NCBI GenBank assembly: GCA_003290165.1
Contig: QNQO01002085.1
Span: forward strand, 62,001-126,000
Reading direction: 5' to 3'
Length of the DNA stretch: 64,000 nucleotides
From: Berberis thunbergii
Lineage: Eukaryota; Streptophyta; Magnoliopsida; Ranunculales; Berberidaceae
The notes beneath the pieces were generated by a model. That model saw only the letters and a program-made list of their open reading frames with translations. It ran no database searches and had not been told where the DNA came from. Made by a program: the position numbers and the translations under genes. Shown in pieces: positions 27,112 through 39,293 of the stretch; position 1 is the stretch's first letter, and the number at the start of each line of letters is the position of its first letter.

Positions 27112-28404
27112 TTACGGAGCTAACGAGTATGAGTGAAACACAACTAAATAGGGTACTCGAAAATCAATCCAGACTAACAGCAAAGACACACAACTAAAGC
27201 TAGGTTGCCTCCTATGAGCGCTTGTTTTAACGTCATCAGCCCTACAAATATTCTTCCTAAAAAAATGGTGTATCGAAAAGTACAAAGGAAGAACATTACA
27301 TACACTTAGTCCATGGTCGTATATCAACAACCTGAACAGTTGAGGATCAGTCCACCAAAATATAGCAATCACATGAGGCGCCAAATACACTAGGACATTC
27401 CAAAAGTGACCAGTAGTCATACACAACAGATGATCTTTACGTGCTCCAAAAAGGGAACATCCTATGTCTGGTTCCAAATCAGAAGATTGGATAATTTTCA
27501 CAACAGGATGGTGAAAACCGAAATCCTCATTACAACACAAGGGATCGGTGAACGTAGCCTTAGTAAATGGGAATGTGATGCAAGTAGATGAGGTGATGGA
27601 TATATCAGGTGGTACAGGCTCATCACATGAATCATATTTAGATATTGGTCTAGACAACTCATCACCTGAAAATGCATACCTGAGGGTGTCAGGTAATTGG
27701 TTAAGGTCAAGCTCAGGTGGCTCAACTGATGGGACTAGCTTTGACTCACTGAGTGGAAAAGGCTTCACGTTAGACATCCATTTATAACTAAGATCCCCAA
27801 TGGGGACTGAGTCAAGCAAATCATTGACTTTCCTAATGGAATCATCAACATCAAAGGCTGAACTAAATTGAGTCAAACAAGCCTCTAAACAGTCAAGGGG
27901 AGACTCTAAAAAATGCTCGCAGTTTGATTCGATGCATGAGTCACTAGGGAGACATGAGTCGACATGGGAAGGAGATGTATGTAGTGTCTCAGAATTGACA
28001 GGTTCATCAATAAATGAGTCACTAGGGAATTTTTCTAACTCTGTCTCAGGAAGTGACTTAACTATCTGATTCACAGTCATCTCAAGTTTCCGGACAGCTT
28101 GAGAATTTTGTTGAAAAATAGTTTTCAATTCTGTGATATCATGAGAATTTTGCACAAGTATTTCTCCTGTTCGCTCTATAAAAATTTTCATTATATCCTC
28201 TAACTCATTATCAGGAATGAAAGCTTGCGGAGTCTGAGGAGTGTCTAGAGGGTCTTCATGGTACTGACCATGAGCCCATGATAAGTCAGAATGATAAGCT
28301 AGACCTGGGTAATAATCTAAATATGGATCATACTCAGGTCGTGCCATGTCATAAAATGAATTGACTTGCTCGGAAAAATAGGCTGGATAATCCCTTGTGT
28401 TCAT
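27112..28404 (-). CDS. 430-aa ORF of the LARD-like element (gag-tail-like)
   Basis: One uninterrupted frame in element sense, opening at ATG 28404 just downstream of a (TTTA)n tract. Residues about 67-118 are heptad-like with a motif ending LEMTVNQIVKSL, similar in style to the region after the Athila/Tat gag core. ELDLNQLPDTLRYAF (231-245) resembles the gag-pol linker of that clade. No CCHC knuckle, DSG protease, YVDD or integrase motif is present. The C-terminus runs into a plant gypsy phrase encoding GACGTTAAAACAAGCGCT (plus about 27215-27232), normally non-coding, so the true end may be earlier. It may be a trans-acting Gag-like protein or a fossil linker left open by youth. Confidence 0.55.
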   Translation of the reverse strand: MNTRDYPAYFSEQVNSFYDMARPEYDPYLDYYPGLAYHSDLSWAHGQYHEDPLDTPQTPQAFIPDNELEDIMKIFIERTGEILVQNSHDITELKTIFQQNSQAVRKLEMTVNQIVKSLPETELEKFPSDSFIDEPVNSETLHTSPSHVDSCLPSDSCIESNCEHFLESPLDCLEACLTQFSSAFDVDDSIRKVNDLLDSVPIGDLSYKWMSNVKPFPLSESKLVPSVEPPELDLNQLPDTLRYAFSGDELSRPISKYDSCDEPVPPDISITSSTCITFPFTKATFTDPLCCNEDFGFHHPVVKIIQSSDLEPDIGCSLFGARKDHLLCMTTGHFWNVLVYLAPHVIAIFWWTDPQLFRLLIYDHGLSVCNVLPLYFSIHHFFRKNICRADDVKTSAHRRQPSFSCVSLLLVWIDFRVPYLVVFHSYSLAP

Positions 28405-29800
28405 TTTTATTTATTTATTTATTTATTTATTTATTTTGTTTGAAAGTACTAACTCTAAAAATATACACAGACTCACATGCAATCAACAACCAATAAATGC
28501 ACAAGAAACATGCCTCCCTAAGCAATCAACGTTTTTGAGATCAATTATCTTTTTATCTTTGGGGGACAATTATTTCTTATGTAATCTTTATGACACAGCA
28601 ATGGGTGCTACAAGTTGATCCTAAGAGTGTACACTTTACACCGCAAAGTTCAAAATCAGTAGGCTAGAGTTTTGTTTCAAAGAAACCGGATTATTGCACA
28701 AGAGAATGAGGTCACAATGGTCCAATTAAGTACTTCCTTGTGCTACCGCTCTGTAAGCCAATAGATGTGAGAACGATGTGATGTTAAATGCACACTTGAG
28801 GCTTGTGTTCCTAACCAAAAACTGTTGGTTACACCAATTTTTCTTGTGGATCGTAGCTTACTTATGACTCGGCGTACCGGGTAAATTACCCTTGTGGCAG
28901 TGGCCTTTCGGAGTTCATTGAATGATTAAACCCATCGTCACTTTTAGCTTAGGTCAACACAAAAATTATTGGATTCACCTTGGTCTTGGTTGTCCTATGA
29001 ACACTGTACCTAAAAGATGGCTCTATTTAACTTGCTACTCGATTTTGATTATGCTTGTATATTGGTTGCACACAGCTGGAGTGATGAGGTGGGGATATCA
29101 AGTCCCACCAGTTTCTATTTAGAAGCTGGGTCTGCTTATTATGAATTACTAAAGTTTAGCATCCACAATTACAGAAATTAAACAACCAATCACACAATTT
29201 CAACCAATTACACCAAGCACCCGGTCGCTAATACATTGCGTGTGATAGAAATACTTACAGTGTGCGTATTCCGTTCTGCACAAAAAGTTAGCACAATTCA
29301 AAAAAAAGTCCGACTTCTTTTTATCCGTTTCAATCAACACAGAAGCACATGCAAATAAATTTACTGGTCTTGGTCTTAGAAGTCGGATTTCTAAATCATA
29401 AAAATTATTGGGTAACAATTAAAATTGTTTCCCTATAACTTCTTTTGACTTAGAAAATTTTGGGTTTTTTTTTTTTATACTTAAACAAAATGAAAAAACA
29501 GTAAAGTTCTCAAAAATTATTACACCACACACTCGTAAAACGAGGTGAAAAAAAAATTAAAACTCTCCTCACAAAACAAAAAAAAAATTAAAATTTGCTT
29601 GATATTTTACAGGATCGTCCAATATCCTCGAGAAGCGTGTAATCTGCAAAATCAAACACAAATGAATGTAAAAAGAACAAAATAAAAATAAAAATAAAAT
29701 TTTTTGTTTTTTTTTATTTTTAATTTTTAAAAAAAATTTTGATTTTTTTTTTTTTATAATTAGTGAAAATAAAACTTAAATTCAATTACAATGCTACCTT
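28405..29800 (-). other. Interior of LARD-like element, 5' leader
   Basis: Runs from the primer-binding site to the ORF. It holds the (TTTA)n microsatellite at about 28405-28437 and poly-A/T runs at 29460-29760, with no ORF resembling gag matrix or capsid. A leader of about 1.4 kb is long but usual for this class. Confidence 0.6.
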
Positions 29801-29817
29801 CCCCGGCAACGGCGCCA
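29801..29817 (-). other. tRNA-Asp primer-binding site
   Basis: On the minus strand it reads TGGCGCCGTTGCCGGGG, complementary to the 17-nt 3' end of plant tRNA-Asp. It lies six bases inside the LTR, and this primer choice is known from Athila-type elements. Confidence 0.85.
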
Positions 29818-29823
29818 AAAATT

Positions 29824-31482
29824 TGATGGCGATTTAACTAACCTAAATTAACAGGTTAATTTAGCCCACTTGTAATAACCGCAAGTGCACGGTGCCTAAC
29901 TGGTAGACAACGGCAAGTACGGGTCGATCCCACGAGGAAGGTGGATGTTATTGAAATTTAGAATTTAATTTAAACTAATTTAAATGAAAAATGGGGTTAC
30001 AACATTTTTAAACTAAAAATAAATTAAAGATAAGAAAAATAAAACAAAATAAAATGATAAGATGGATGGAATGGATTTTGTGCGGTTTGGATTCACCGAT
30101 GAGTTAACAAAAATATATTTAAATCTAAATTACTGAAATATAAATACGAGAAGCTTAGGGATGAGAATCCCTTGCTTACACCGAATATATGATCGTTATA
30201 ATCCAATTAGACTTATATCATGTTTCTATCAAACATTCACAAGTTATTTCAAGCAAATATGCTCTTACTAAGTATTAAATGTCTTTTTAGGGCACACTTA
30301 ATCAAAGTTTAAGCTTAATAATTTTTTAGCACATGCTTTGAATATTAATAAAATGTAATTCTAACTACCGAACATATCAAGTTTACTTACTCGAAAATGC
30401 AAGGTGGAAGCAAATTATCAAAATTCAGAAATAACTTGTAATGACAATTAAGCAAACCATTCAGTAAAATAGCTTTAAAATAATTTCTACAGCCCAATTA
30501 GTTTGTCACAAACTCGATATGGTGTCGAACAACAAATCGACGATTGGTGTGCACGAATCCCGAGGAAATTTTCCCTTAATTCGCTCTGTGGTGGTACAGA
30601 ACAAATCAAGGGGTGAAAATAGCCAAAATCGAATTTATATTCAAATTTCCCTCCCTGCTACAGTGCCGCACAGTAGCCGGTTGTCTTCCCCAGCGAGACG
30701 GCGGCTTTCGCAGCCTGGTTCTCGCTCCTCGCGGCTTCCCTCGACTCCCTCGTGACGCTAGAACCTGCAAAAGATGAGATAGAGTGAAGAAAACCACGAA
30801 AAAACAGCAATTGAAACAGAGAGAAACAGGGAAGAAACTCCCTGTTTTTGCGACTCTGTCGCGACTGTTCCGGCCTGATTCTCGCGGCTTCCTCCGTCCT
30901 TAACGTGATCCTAGAACCTGTTGTGGTGCTGTTCGGCGGAGGTGTTGGTGGTTCGTGACCTGTTTGGACAGTGGAGAGGAGTATGGAGTGGTGGTGGAGT
31001 TGGAAAAGTTGACGTGAAACGGTGGTGACGGTGGTGGTTGTGATGAGAATCACCTTGAGAGGAGGAGGTTTTGATTTTCAATTATGTTCTTTTCCCTTCT
31101 CCTCTTCCTTTCACTTCTCATCCTATTCTCTTCTATTTATAGAGAAAGATCCATGGGATAGAACATGGAAGAACACGGTTGTTGAGAGAACATGGGAGAA
31201 CATGGTTGTTGGGAGAATGTTGGTGGATGTTGGTATTGGGCTTAGGCTTAGGCTTTGGGCTTAGGTTTATGGATTTAGTTTATAGGTTTAGGTTAAGTGA
31301 TTCTCTCTCTACTCTGTACCACCACGTGAAATCCTTATACAGTCGTCTTAATATGATTTCATCGTTTAAGCGCAAATTCCGGAAAAGAGATAAAAACGAA
31401 ATAATTATTATAAAATATAAGAATCGAAACACTAACATGTATAAATTAAGGGGTATATTATGTAATAATTATGTGACTATCA
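29824..31482 (-). repeat. 5' LTR of the minus-strand element
   Basis: This LTR abuts the primer-binding site, so it is the upstream LTR in element sense. A good TATA box reads TATAAATAG on the minus strand (plus 31133-31141). GC-rich stretches near 30660-30760 give long but non-homologous ORFs on both strands, which also occur in the other LTR. It is 13 bp shorter than its partner because of a deletion near 31292. Confidence 0.88.
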
Positions 31483-34400
31483 GCCCCCCTGTTGAAAATC
31501 ATGGCTCCGCCACTGTATGTAGGGCCAAGTCCCCCCCTCTCCCAATATAGATATTTTCTTCTTTACAAAACCCTTTTCATCAAACTCCCAAATCTCAGCA
31601 AAAACAATTCAACATTAAAAATCCCTCAAATCTCTCCAATAATCTGTCATAATTCATAACTTATCACTTCCCCGGGAAAGGAGCTTCAGAAGTACAGTGA
31701 GATTCATTGTGTACGTCTTCACATGATGAGAAATCTTCTCTACTATTCCCTCATCGCTCAGACATAGAAATCTCGTGTTCTCGGTAAACCCCCAAATTTC
31801 ACTTTTTTGGTGTCAGCGATCGGAGTATTGTTGGCGGTCATTCGATTCCTCTTCTGCTTTGTGTCCAACATCCCAACAGGCTTCGCATTGAATGTAGTTC
31901 CTACTTTTTTAGTTATTTTTAAATTTGTAATTTTCCCCTTTGTTGTTTCATTAATGATTTAATTGCTTAAATTTGCGTTGAGGAAGATATCGGTAGTAGG
32001 GCTGAAAACCGAACTGTCGGTTCGGTTTTTCACCTAAACCGTGAACCAAACCAACTTAGGTTGGTTTTAAAATTTTCAAACCGAAATCGAACCAATTCTA
32101 ATTTATGCAAATCGTAACTGAACCGAACCAACTAAAATCGAACCAAAACCGAAATCAAATCGAACCGAACCAAATATTTTAAACATATTAAATTATTTAT
32201 ATATAAAATATATATTATTTATTATATATATTTGGTCGGTTAAAATCACATAAAAACCAAACCGACCACTTCAGTTTTGAATTTTTTAAAACCGATCCGA
32301 ACCGAACCATTCGGTTCGTTCGGTTTAATCAATTTTTTGTTCAGCTCTTATTAGTAGGTTTCACGAAGAATTATAACTTAAATTCGGTTCACTTCGTCAG
32401 GACCAATATGATAGTTTAGTTCAATGAAAATTTTTCGTTTTCAATTTTGGGTTTTGAAGTTTTGGTTCAATTAGGGAGTACCGCACTCCTATAAAGACAT
32501 TTAGACTAATAATAATAACTAAATTTTAGTCAAATTCTTAAAATAAAAATTGTTGTTATTAATTAAATTTTTTTTTTACTAAACATCATTGTTCACTGTG
32601 TGTGAATTGCCTGACAAAAGATCCCATTGGAGTTTGCTAATTTGATTATGGCTAGGGGATCATAGCTATGCAAAAGGACTTACTTCACAAGGTATATTTT
32701 TTAGTCATTTTTAAATTTGTTTTTTTCCCTTTTGTTGTTTCATTAATGATTTAATTGGTTAAATTTGCATCGATGAGGATATCGATAGGTTTGACGAAGA
32801 ATAATAACTAAAATTAGGATCACTTCATCAGGACCAATATGATAGTTTAGTTCAATGGAAATTTTTCATTTTCAATTTTGGGTTTTGAAGTTTTGGTTCA
32901 ATTGGGGAATACCGCACTACTGTAAAGATATTTAGACTAATAATAATAACTGAATTTTAGTCAAATTCTTTAAAAAAGTATTATTTGTTGTTATTAATTT
33001 AAAAAAATTATTGAACATCATTGTTCACTTTGCCCCCCTGTTGAAAATCATGGCTCCGCCACTGCATGTAGGGCCAAGTCCCCCCTCCCCCAATATAGAT
33101 ATTTTCTTCTTTACAAAACCCTTTTCATCAAACTCCCAAATCTCAGCAAAAACAAATCATCAGTTAAAATCCCTCAAATCTCTCCAATAATCTGTCATAA
33201 TTCATAACTAATCACTTCTCCGGGAAAGGAGCTTCAGAAGTACAGTGAGATTCATTATGTTCGTCTTCACAAGATGAGAAATCATTTCTACTATTCCCTC
33301 ATCGCTCAGCCATAGAAATATCGTGCTCTCGGTAAACCCCCAAATTTCACTTTTTTGGCATCAGCGATCGGAGTATTGTTGGCCGTCATTCGATTCCTCT
33401 TCTTCTTTGTGTCCAACATCCCAACGGGCTTCGCATTGAATGTAGTTCAAACTTTTTTAGTTATTTATAAATTTGTATTTTTCCCCTTTGTTGTTTCATT
33501 AATGATTTAATTGCTTAAATTTGCGTTGAGGAAGATATCGGTAGTAGGGCTGAAAACCGGACTGTCGGTTCAGTTTTTCACCTAAACCGTGAACCGAACC
33601 AACTTATGTTGGTTTTAAAATTTTCAAACCGAAACCGAACCGATTCTAATTTATGCAAACCGTAACTGAACCGAACCAACTAAAATCAAACCAAAACCGA
33701 AATCAAATCGAACCGAACCAAATATTTTAAACATATTATATTATTTATATATAAAATATATATTATTTATTATATATATTTGGTCAGTTAAAATCACATA
33801 AAAACCAAACTGACCACTTCGGTTTTGAATTTTTTAAAACCGATCCGAACCAAACCATTCGGTTCAGTCGGTTTAATCAATTTTTTGTTCAGCTCTAATC
33901 AGTTGGTTTCACAAAGAATTATAACTTAAATTCGGTTCACTTCGTCTGGACCAATATGATAGTTTAGTTCAATGAAATTTTTTCGTTTTCAATTTTGGAT
34001 TTTGAAGTTTTGGTTCAATTAGGGAGTACCGTACTCCTATAAAGACATTTAGACTAATAATAATAACTAAATTTTAGTCAAATTCTTAAAATAAAAATTG
34101 TTGTTATTAATTAAAATTTTTTTTTTTTACTAAACATCATTGTTTACTGTGTGTGAATTGCCTGACAAAAGATCCCATTGGAGTTTGCTAATTTGATTAT
34201 GGCTAGGGGATCATAGCTATGCAAAAGGACTTACTTCACAAGGTATATTTTTTAGTTATTTTTAAATTTGTTTTTTTCCCCTTTGTTGTTTCATTAATGA
34301 TTTAATTGGTTAAATTTGCATCGAGGACGATATCGATAGGTTTGACGAAGAATAATAACTAAAATTAGGATCACTTCATCAGGACCAATATGATAGTTTA

Positions 34401-37278
34401 GTTCAATGGAAAATTTTCATTTTCAATTTTGGGTTTTGAAGTTTTGGTTCAATTGGGGAATACCGCACTCCTGTAAAGATATTTAGACTAATAATAATAA
34501 CTGAATTTTAGTAAAATTCTTTAAAAAAAATATTATTTGTTGTTATTAATTTAAAAACTTTACTGAACATCATTGTTCACTTTGCCCCCCTGTTGAAAAT
34601 CATGGCTCCGCCACTGCATGTAGGGCCAAGTCCCCCCGTCTCCCAATATAGATATTTTCTTCTTTAAAAAACCCTTTTCATCAAACTCCCAAATCTCAGC
34701 AAAAACAATTCAACAGTTAAAATCCCTCAAATCTCTCCAATAATCTGTCATAATTCATAACTTATCACTTCTCCGGGAAAGGAGTTTCAGAAGTACAGTG
34801 AGATTCATTGTGTTCGTCTTCACAAGATGAGAAATCTTCTCTACTATTCCCTCATCGCTCAGACATAGAAATCTCGTGTTCTCGGTAAACCCCCAAATTT
34901 CACTTTTTTGGCGTCAGCAATCGGAGTATTGTTGGCGGTCATTCGATTCCTCTTCTGCTTTGTGTCCAACATCCCAACGGGCTTCGCATTGAATGTAGTT
35001 CCAACTTTTTTAGTTATTTTTAAATTTGTATTTTTCCCCTTTGTTGTTTTATTAATGATTTAATTGCTTAAATTTGCGTTGAGCAAGATATCGGTAGTAG
35101 GGCTGAAAACCGAACTGTCGGTTCGATTTTTCACCTAAACCGTGAACCTAACCAACTTAGGTTGGTTTTAAAATTTTCAAACCGAAACCGAACCGATTCT
35201 AATTTATGCAAACCGTAACTGAACCGAACCAACTAAAATCGAACCAAAACCGAAATCAAATCGAACCGAACCAAATATTTTAAACATATTATATTATTTA
35301 TATATAAAATATATATTATTTATTATATATATTTGGTCGGTTAAAATCACACCGACCACTTCGGTTTGAATTTTTTAAAACCGATCCGAATCGAACCATT
35401 CGGTTCGGTCGGTTTAATCAATTTTTTGTTCAGCTCTAATCAGTAGGTTTCACGAAGAATTATAACTTAAATTCGGTTCGATTCGTCAGGACCAATATGA
35501 TAGTTTAGTTCAATGAAAATTTTTCGTTTTCAATTTTGGGTTTTGAAGTTTTGGTTCAATTAGGGAGTACCGCACTCCTGTAAAGACATTTAGACTAATA
35601 ATAATAACTAAATTTTAGTCAAATTCTTAAAAGAAAAATTGTTGTTATTAATTTAATATTTTTTTTTTTACTGAACATCATTGTTCACTTTGCCCCCTTG
35701 TTGAAAATCGTGGCTCCGCCACTGCATGTAGGGCCAAGTTCCTCTCTCCCCCAATATAGATATTTTCTTCTTTACAAAACCCTTTTCATCAAACTCCCAA
35801 ATCTCAGCAAAAACAATTCAACAGTTAAAATCCTTCAAATCTCTCCAATAATTTGTCATAATTCATAACTTATCACTTCTCCGGGAAAGGAGCTTCAGAA
35901 GTACAGTGAGATTCATTGTGTTCGTCTTCACAAGATGAGAAATCTTCTCTACTATTCCCTCATCGCTCAGACATAGAAATCTCGTGTTCTCGATAAACCC
36001 CTAAATTTCACTTTTTTGGCGTCAGCGATCGAAGTATTGTTGGCGGTCATTCGATTCCTCTTCTGCTTTGTGTCCAACATCCCAACGGGCTTCGCATTGA
36101 ATGTAGTTCCTACTTTTTTAGTTGTTTTTAAATTTGTATTTTTCCCCTTTGCTGTTTCATTAATGATTTAATTGCTTAAATTTGCGTTGAGGAAGATATC
36201 GGTAGTAAGGCTGAAAACCGAACTGTCGGTTCGGTTTTTCACCTAAACCGTGAACCGAACCAACTTATGTTGGTTTTAAAATTTTCAAACCGAAACCGAA
36301 CCCATTCTAATTTATGCAAACCTTAACCGAACCGAACCAACTAAAATCGAACCAAAACCGAAATCAAATCGAACCGAACCAAATATTTTAAACATATTAT
36401 ATTATTTATATATAAAATATATATTATTTATTATATATATTTGGTCGGTTAAAATTACATAAAACCCAAACCGACCACTTCGGTTTTGAATTTTTTAAAA
36501 CCGATCCGAACCGAACCAATCGGTTCGGTCGGTTTAATCAATTCTTTTTTCAGCTCTAATGAGTAGGTTTCACGAAGAATTATAACTTAAATTAGGATCA
36601 CTTCATCAGGACCAATATGATAGTTTAGTTCAATGAAATTTTTTCGTTTTCAAATTTGGGTTTTGAAGTTTTGGTTCAATTAGGGAGTACCGCACTCCTG
36701 TAAAGACATTTAGACTAATAATAATAACTAAATTTTAGTCAAATTCTTATTAATTAAATTTTTTTTCTACTAAACATCATTGTTCACTTTGCGCCCCCCC
36801 CCCGCCGCTGAAAATAATGGCTCCGCCATTGCATGTAGGGGCAAGTCCCCCACTGACTCTTTAAAAAAAAAAATTATATGTTGCCCATTATTTTTTTTTG
36901 AAAAAATAAAAATAAAAAAATTTATGCCTATTCTCTTCTTTACAAAACCATTTTCATCAAACTCCCAAATCTCAGCAAAAACAATTCAACAGTTAAAATC
37001 CTTCAAATCTCTCCAATAATTTGTCATAATTCATAACTTATCACTTCTCCGGGAAAGGAGCTTCAGAAGTACAATGAGATTAATTGTGTTCGTCTTCACA
37101 AGATGAGAAATCTTATCTACTATTCCCTAGCTCAGACATAGAAATCTCGTGTTCTTGGTAAACCCCCAAACTTCACTTTTTTGGCATCAACGATCGGAGT
37201 ATTGTTGGCGGTCATTTAATTCCTCTTTTGCTTCGTGTCCACCATCCCAACGAGCTTCGCATTGAATGTAGTTCCAAC
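31483..37278 (+). repeat. Tandem array block 3 and array end
   Basis: The interrupted B monomer resumes at 31483 with the second GCCCC. Later starts are A 32390, B 32821, A 33938, B 34372, a recombinant monomer at 35479 (A-like left arm joined to a B core) and a terminal B at 36599. The terminal copy is the most diverged. It has a long C run near 36793-36802 and an unusual AT-rich stretch at about 36860-36930 where other copies read CCCAATATAGATATTTTC. It lacks the MITE and right arm. At 37278 similarity to the monomer stops and the sequence continues into a hAT transposase pseudogene. Confidence 0.92.
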
Positions 37279-37664
37279 TTCAAGGAAAACACTGATCTAC
37301 CATCTCCAACAAAAAATAAGGATGACCATAATTTATCTCATCCAATCTAAAAAAAAAGTCATGTAGAGATTGACCTATCAAATCTTCTAATAGATCTTTG
37401 CTTAATACTTCGTATTTTCGAGTACCATCCGAATGATCAAGAGGTTGTCTTAGAAGAGTTTATTTGCAAAAAGGACCTTGTCAGCCGATGAACTACACAT
37501 TTTCACAGAAAAAATAAAAATAAAGGAGGTGCACTACGACGTTTTAATGTAGTTTGATTCACTAAGTATAAGAGTTGGCTAGAGTATAGTATAGAAAATG
37601 ATGTCGCTTTTTATTTTCATTGCTATCTTTTTAGAAGTGTCGAGAAGAAGCAAAGGGATGGTGA
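37279..37664 (+). pseudogene. hAT transposase pseudogene, TTF zinc-finger/ZMYM1-like, 5' part
   Basis: Reading across frames gives the conserved N-terminal block of plant hAT transposases of the ZMYM1/TTF-zinc-finger type: EYHPNDQ (about 37420), GPCQPMNYTFSQK, GGALRRFNVV-stop-FTKYKSWLEYS, then DVAFYFHCYLFRS. It is broken by a frame change near 37475, a TAA after SQKK and a TGA where tryptophan is expected. Coding sequence stops inside an exon at GGGATGG, where the CACTA element begins, and resumes after it at 48514. Upstream the sequence is fused directly to the last satellite monomer. Role when intact: cut-and-paste transposase. Confidence 0.65.
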
Positions 37665-38606
37665 CACTACAAGAAATTTGGGCCTTGGTGACAAATGTTG
37701 TTCCTCACTGAACATGTTTATTTGTCACCGTTCAACAACAGTGACGAATTTTAGTAGTCACAACATCCCTCACATAACTGGCGTCAAGGAAAATATTAGG
37801 TGATGAATTCACAACTCATCGCGGAAAGTTCACTTACGTGGCGCGTGGTTCCTCATATAAACTTAGCACGTGAATATACAATTACAACATGGGTGACGAA
37901 AATTTTGTCACTATAGAGTGTTATGCGTAACGAAAATCTTGTGTCACATGTGGTGACTTTCTGTGACGATTTTTTTTTTCACTTATGAGATTTATATGTG
38001 AGGAACAGTTTGTCACGATAGTGATTTAAATATCTACTATGAACTTTCTGTGAGAAATCTTTCCTCACTTATATAATTTATACGTTAGAAACAGTTTGTC
38101 ATAGTAATGATTTCATGCATTAAAATTATCTACCTGTGAAGAATTTTTCGTCACACTTTCATTATATTTGTGACAACTCATTCTTCACCCATTTATTGTA
38201 GTTGTCTACTAGCACATACTCTTAAATAACACCATTTATTTTTTGTATAATGCACAATCTAAAATTAAAATAGTAGAATTTTCATTCATAAAAAAATATT
38301 GCATTCTTTCATTGCATATGCAAAGTCACATAACTGAATACAGTAATGATATCAAGTTACACCATGTTAATGTCCAACAAATAACTGAGTCTACTCTAGT
38401 AACACTAAGCTCCTTAACTCATCATTTATTCATACCCATAACTTCCTTGAATCATTCTTCATCACCAAGCTCATCAAAATAAGGATCATTTGGATGTACA
38501 TCATTACCATTAGAACTGTTTGGATCGTGGCGGGAGGAAACAATGTTGATACAACCTGATTGCATTGTAGTTGCCAAAAAAGCATGCATTCGACATTAAC
38601 AAGTAT
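37665..38606. other. Left subterminal region of the outer CACTA
   Basis: Dense in short direct and inverted motifs such as GTGACGAA, TCGTCACC and TGTGAGGAA, the layout of CACTA transposase-binding regions. No gene is seen. An ORF at 38243-38482 is a chance frame. Confidence 0.65.
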
Positions 38607-39180
38607 CTACAAAAAAAAAACTCATTAATAGCGTTTCAAAAACCGTATGGTAGGATACCACAGTGTTTTAGCAAACGCTGTGTCTGCCAGAGCTATAATA
38701 GATACGAACTTATTTATAGCGTTTTAGAAACGCTATTGTAAGTAGACAATTTATAGTGTTTCTAAAACACTATGGTATACTATAGCATTTCAGAAACGCT
38801 ATTGTACAGTTACTATAGCGTTTCAGAAACACTATTGTCTTCTCTCACGTAGCATTTAACAAATGCTATTGTATTAGTTTCTATAGCGTTTCTCAATGCC
38901 TTTTTTTTTTCTACAGCACTCATCAAGTGCTATCAAATGACTTTTTTTTAACATCTTATAAGTTTTATTTCTAGAAAAAAAAATATAAATGTGTCAAACA
39001 CTTAAACATTTTCATGAATGGAGGCAAAGTAATGTAACTAATAAATAATGTATTACATCGAATCACAAAATCTATCAAATAATAAAGATAATGTAATTAA
39101 TAAGATAATGTATTACACTTAAACATTTCTCAACTCTCTTACAGAATGCATCTCCCGTATTTCTGCTTACAACTTGGCAA

Positions 39181-39270
39181 TAGTCTCAGCTGCATTTTGA
39201 TTACCTAGTCTATGACAAGCAACCTCTTTCTCTGGTACCTCCAGAGCCCGATTTGCTTCTTCTCCAATAA
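39181..39270 (-). pseudogene. Unidentified coding-like fragment beside the E(z) exons
   Basis: Minus-strand frame reading IGEEANRALEVPEKEVACHR, then LGNQNAAETIAKL and a stop. Past the stop the frame continues charged (AEIREMHS). It abuts the point where the E(z) fragment is cut. The helical, charged style would fit the C-terminal tail of a CACTA-encoded transposase, but I cannot identify it with confidence. Confidence 0.3.
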
Positions 39271-39293
39271 TGTGGATATGTATGAGATGTTAC

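Larger units (their letters stand above)
23520..31482 (-). mobile_element. Non-autonomous Ty3/gypsy-like element (LARD-like), 8.0 kb
   Basis: Two long LTRs (23520-25191 and 29824-31482) begin TG and end CA on the plus strand. They bound a 4.6-kb interior and are flanked by the 5-bp repeat GCCCC (23515-23519, 31483-31487). The primer-binding site at 29801-29817 complements plant tRNA-Asp and sets the orientation as minus. About 15 substitutions and three or so indels, one of 13 bp, separate the LTRs by eye, so insertion was fairly recent. No protease, RT, RNase H or integrase motif was found. The tRNA-Asp primer and gag-tail motif suggest an Athila/Tat relative that depends on another element's pol. 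Confidence 0.88.

Noticed and set aside
27406..27787. Plus-strand ORFs opposite the 430-aa ORF.
   Set aside because: They are antisense frames of the minus-strand ORF, whose direction agrees with the primer-binding site.
1..37278. A CRISPR-like or centromeric array.
   Set aside because: Monomers are 0.43 and 1.1 kb without short repeats and unique spacers, so it is not CRISPR. A centromeric role cannot be judged from sequence alone, and the unit lengths are not nucleosome-sized.
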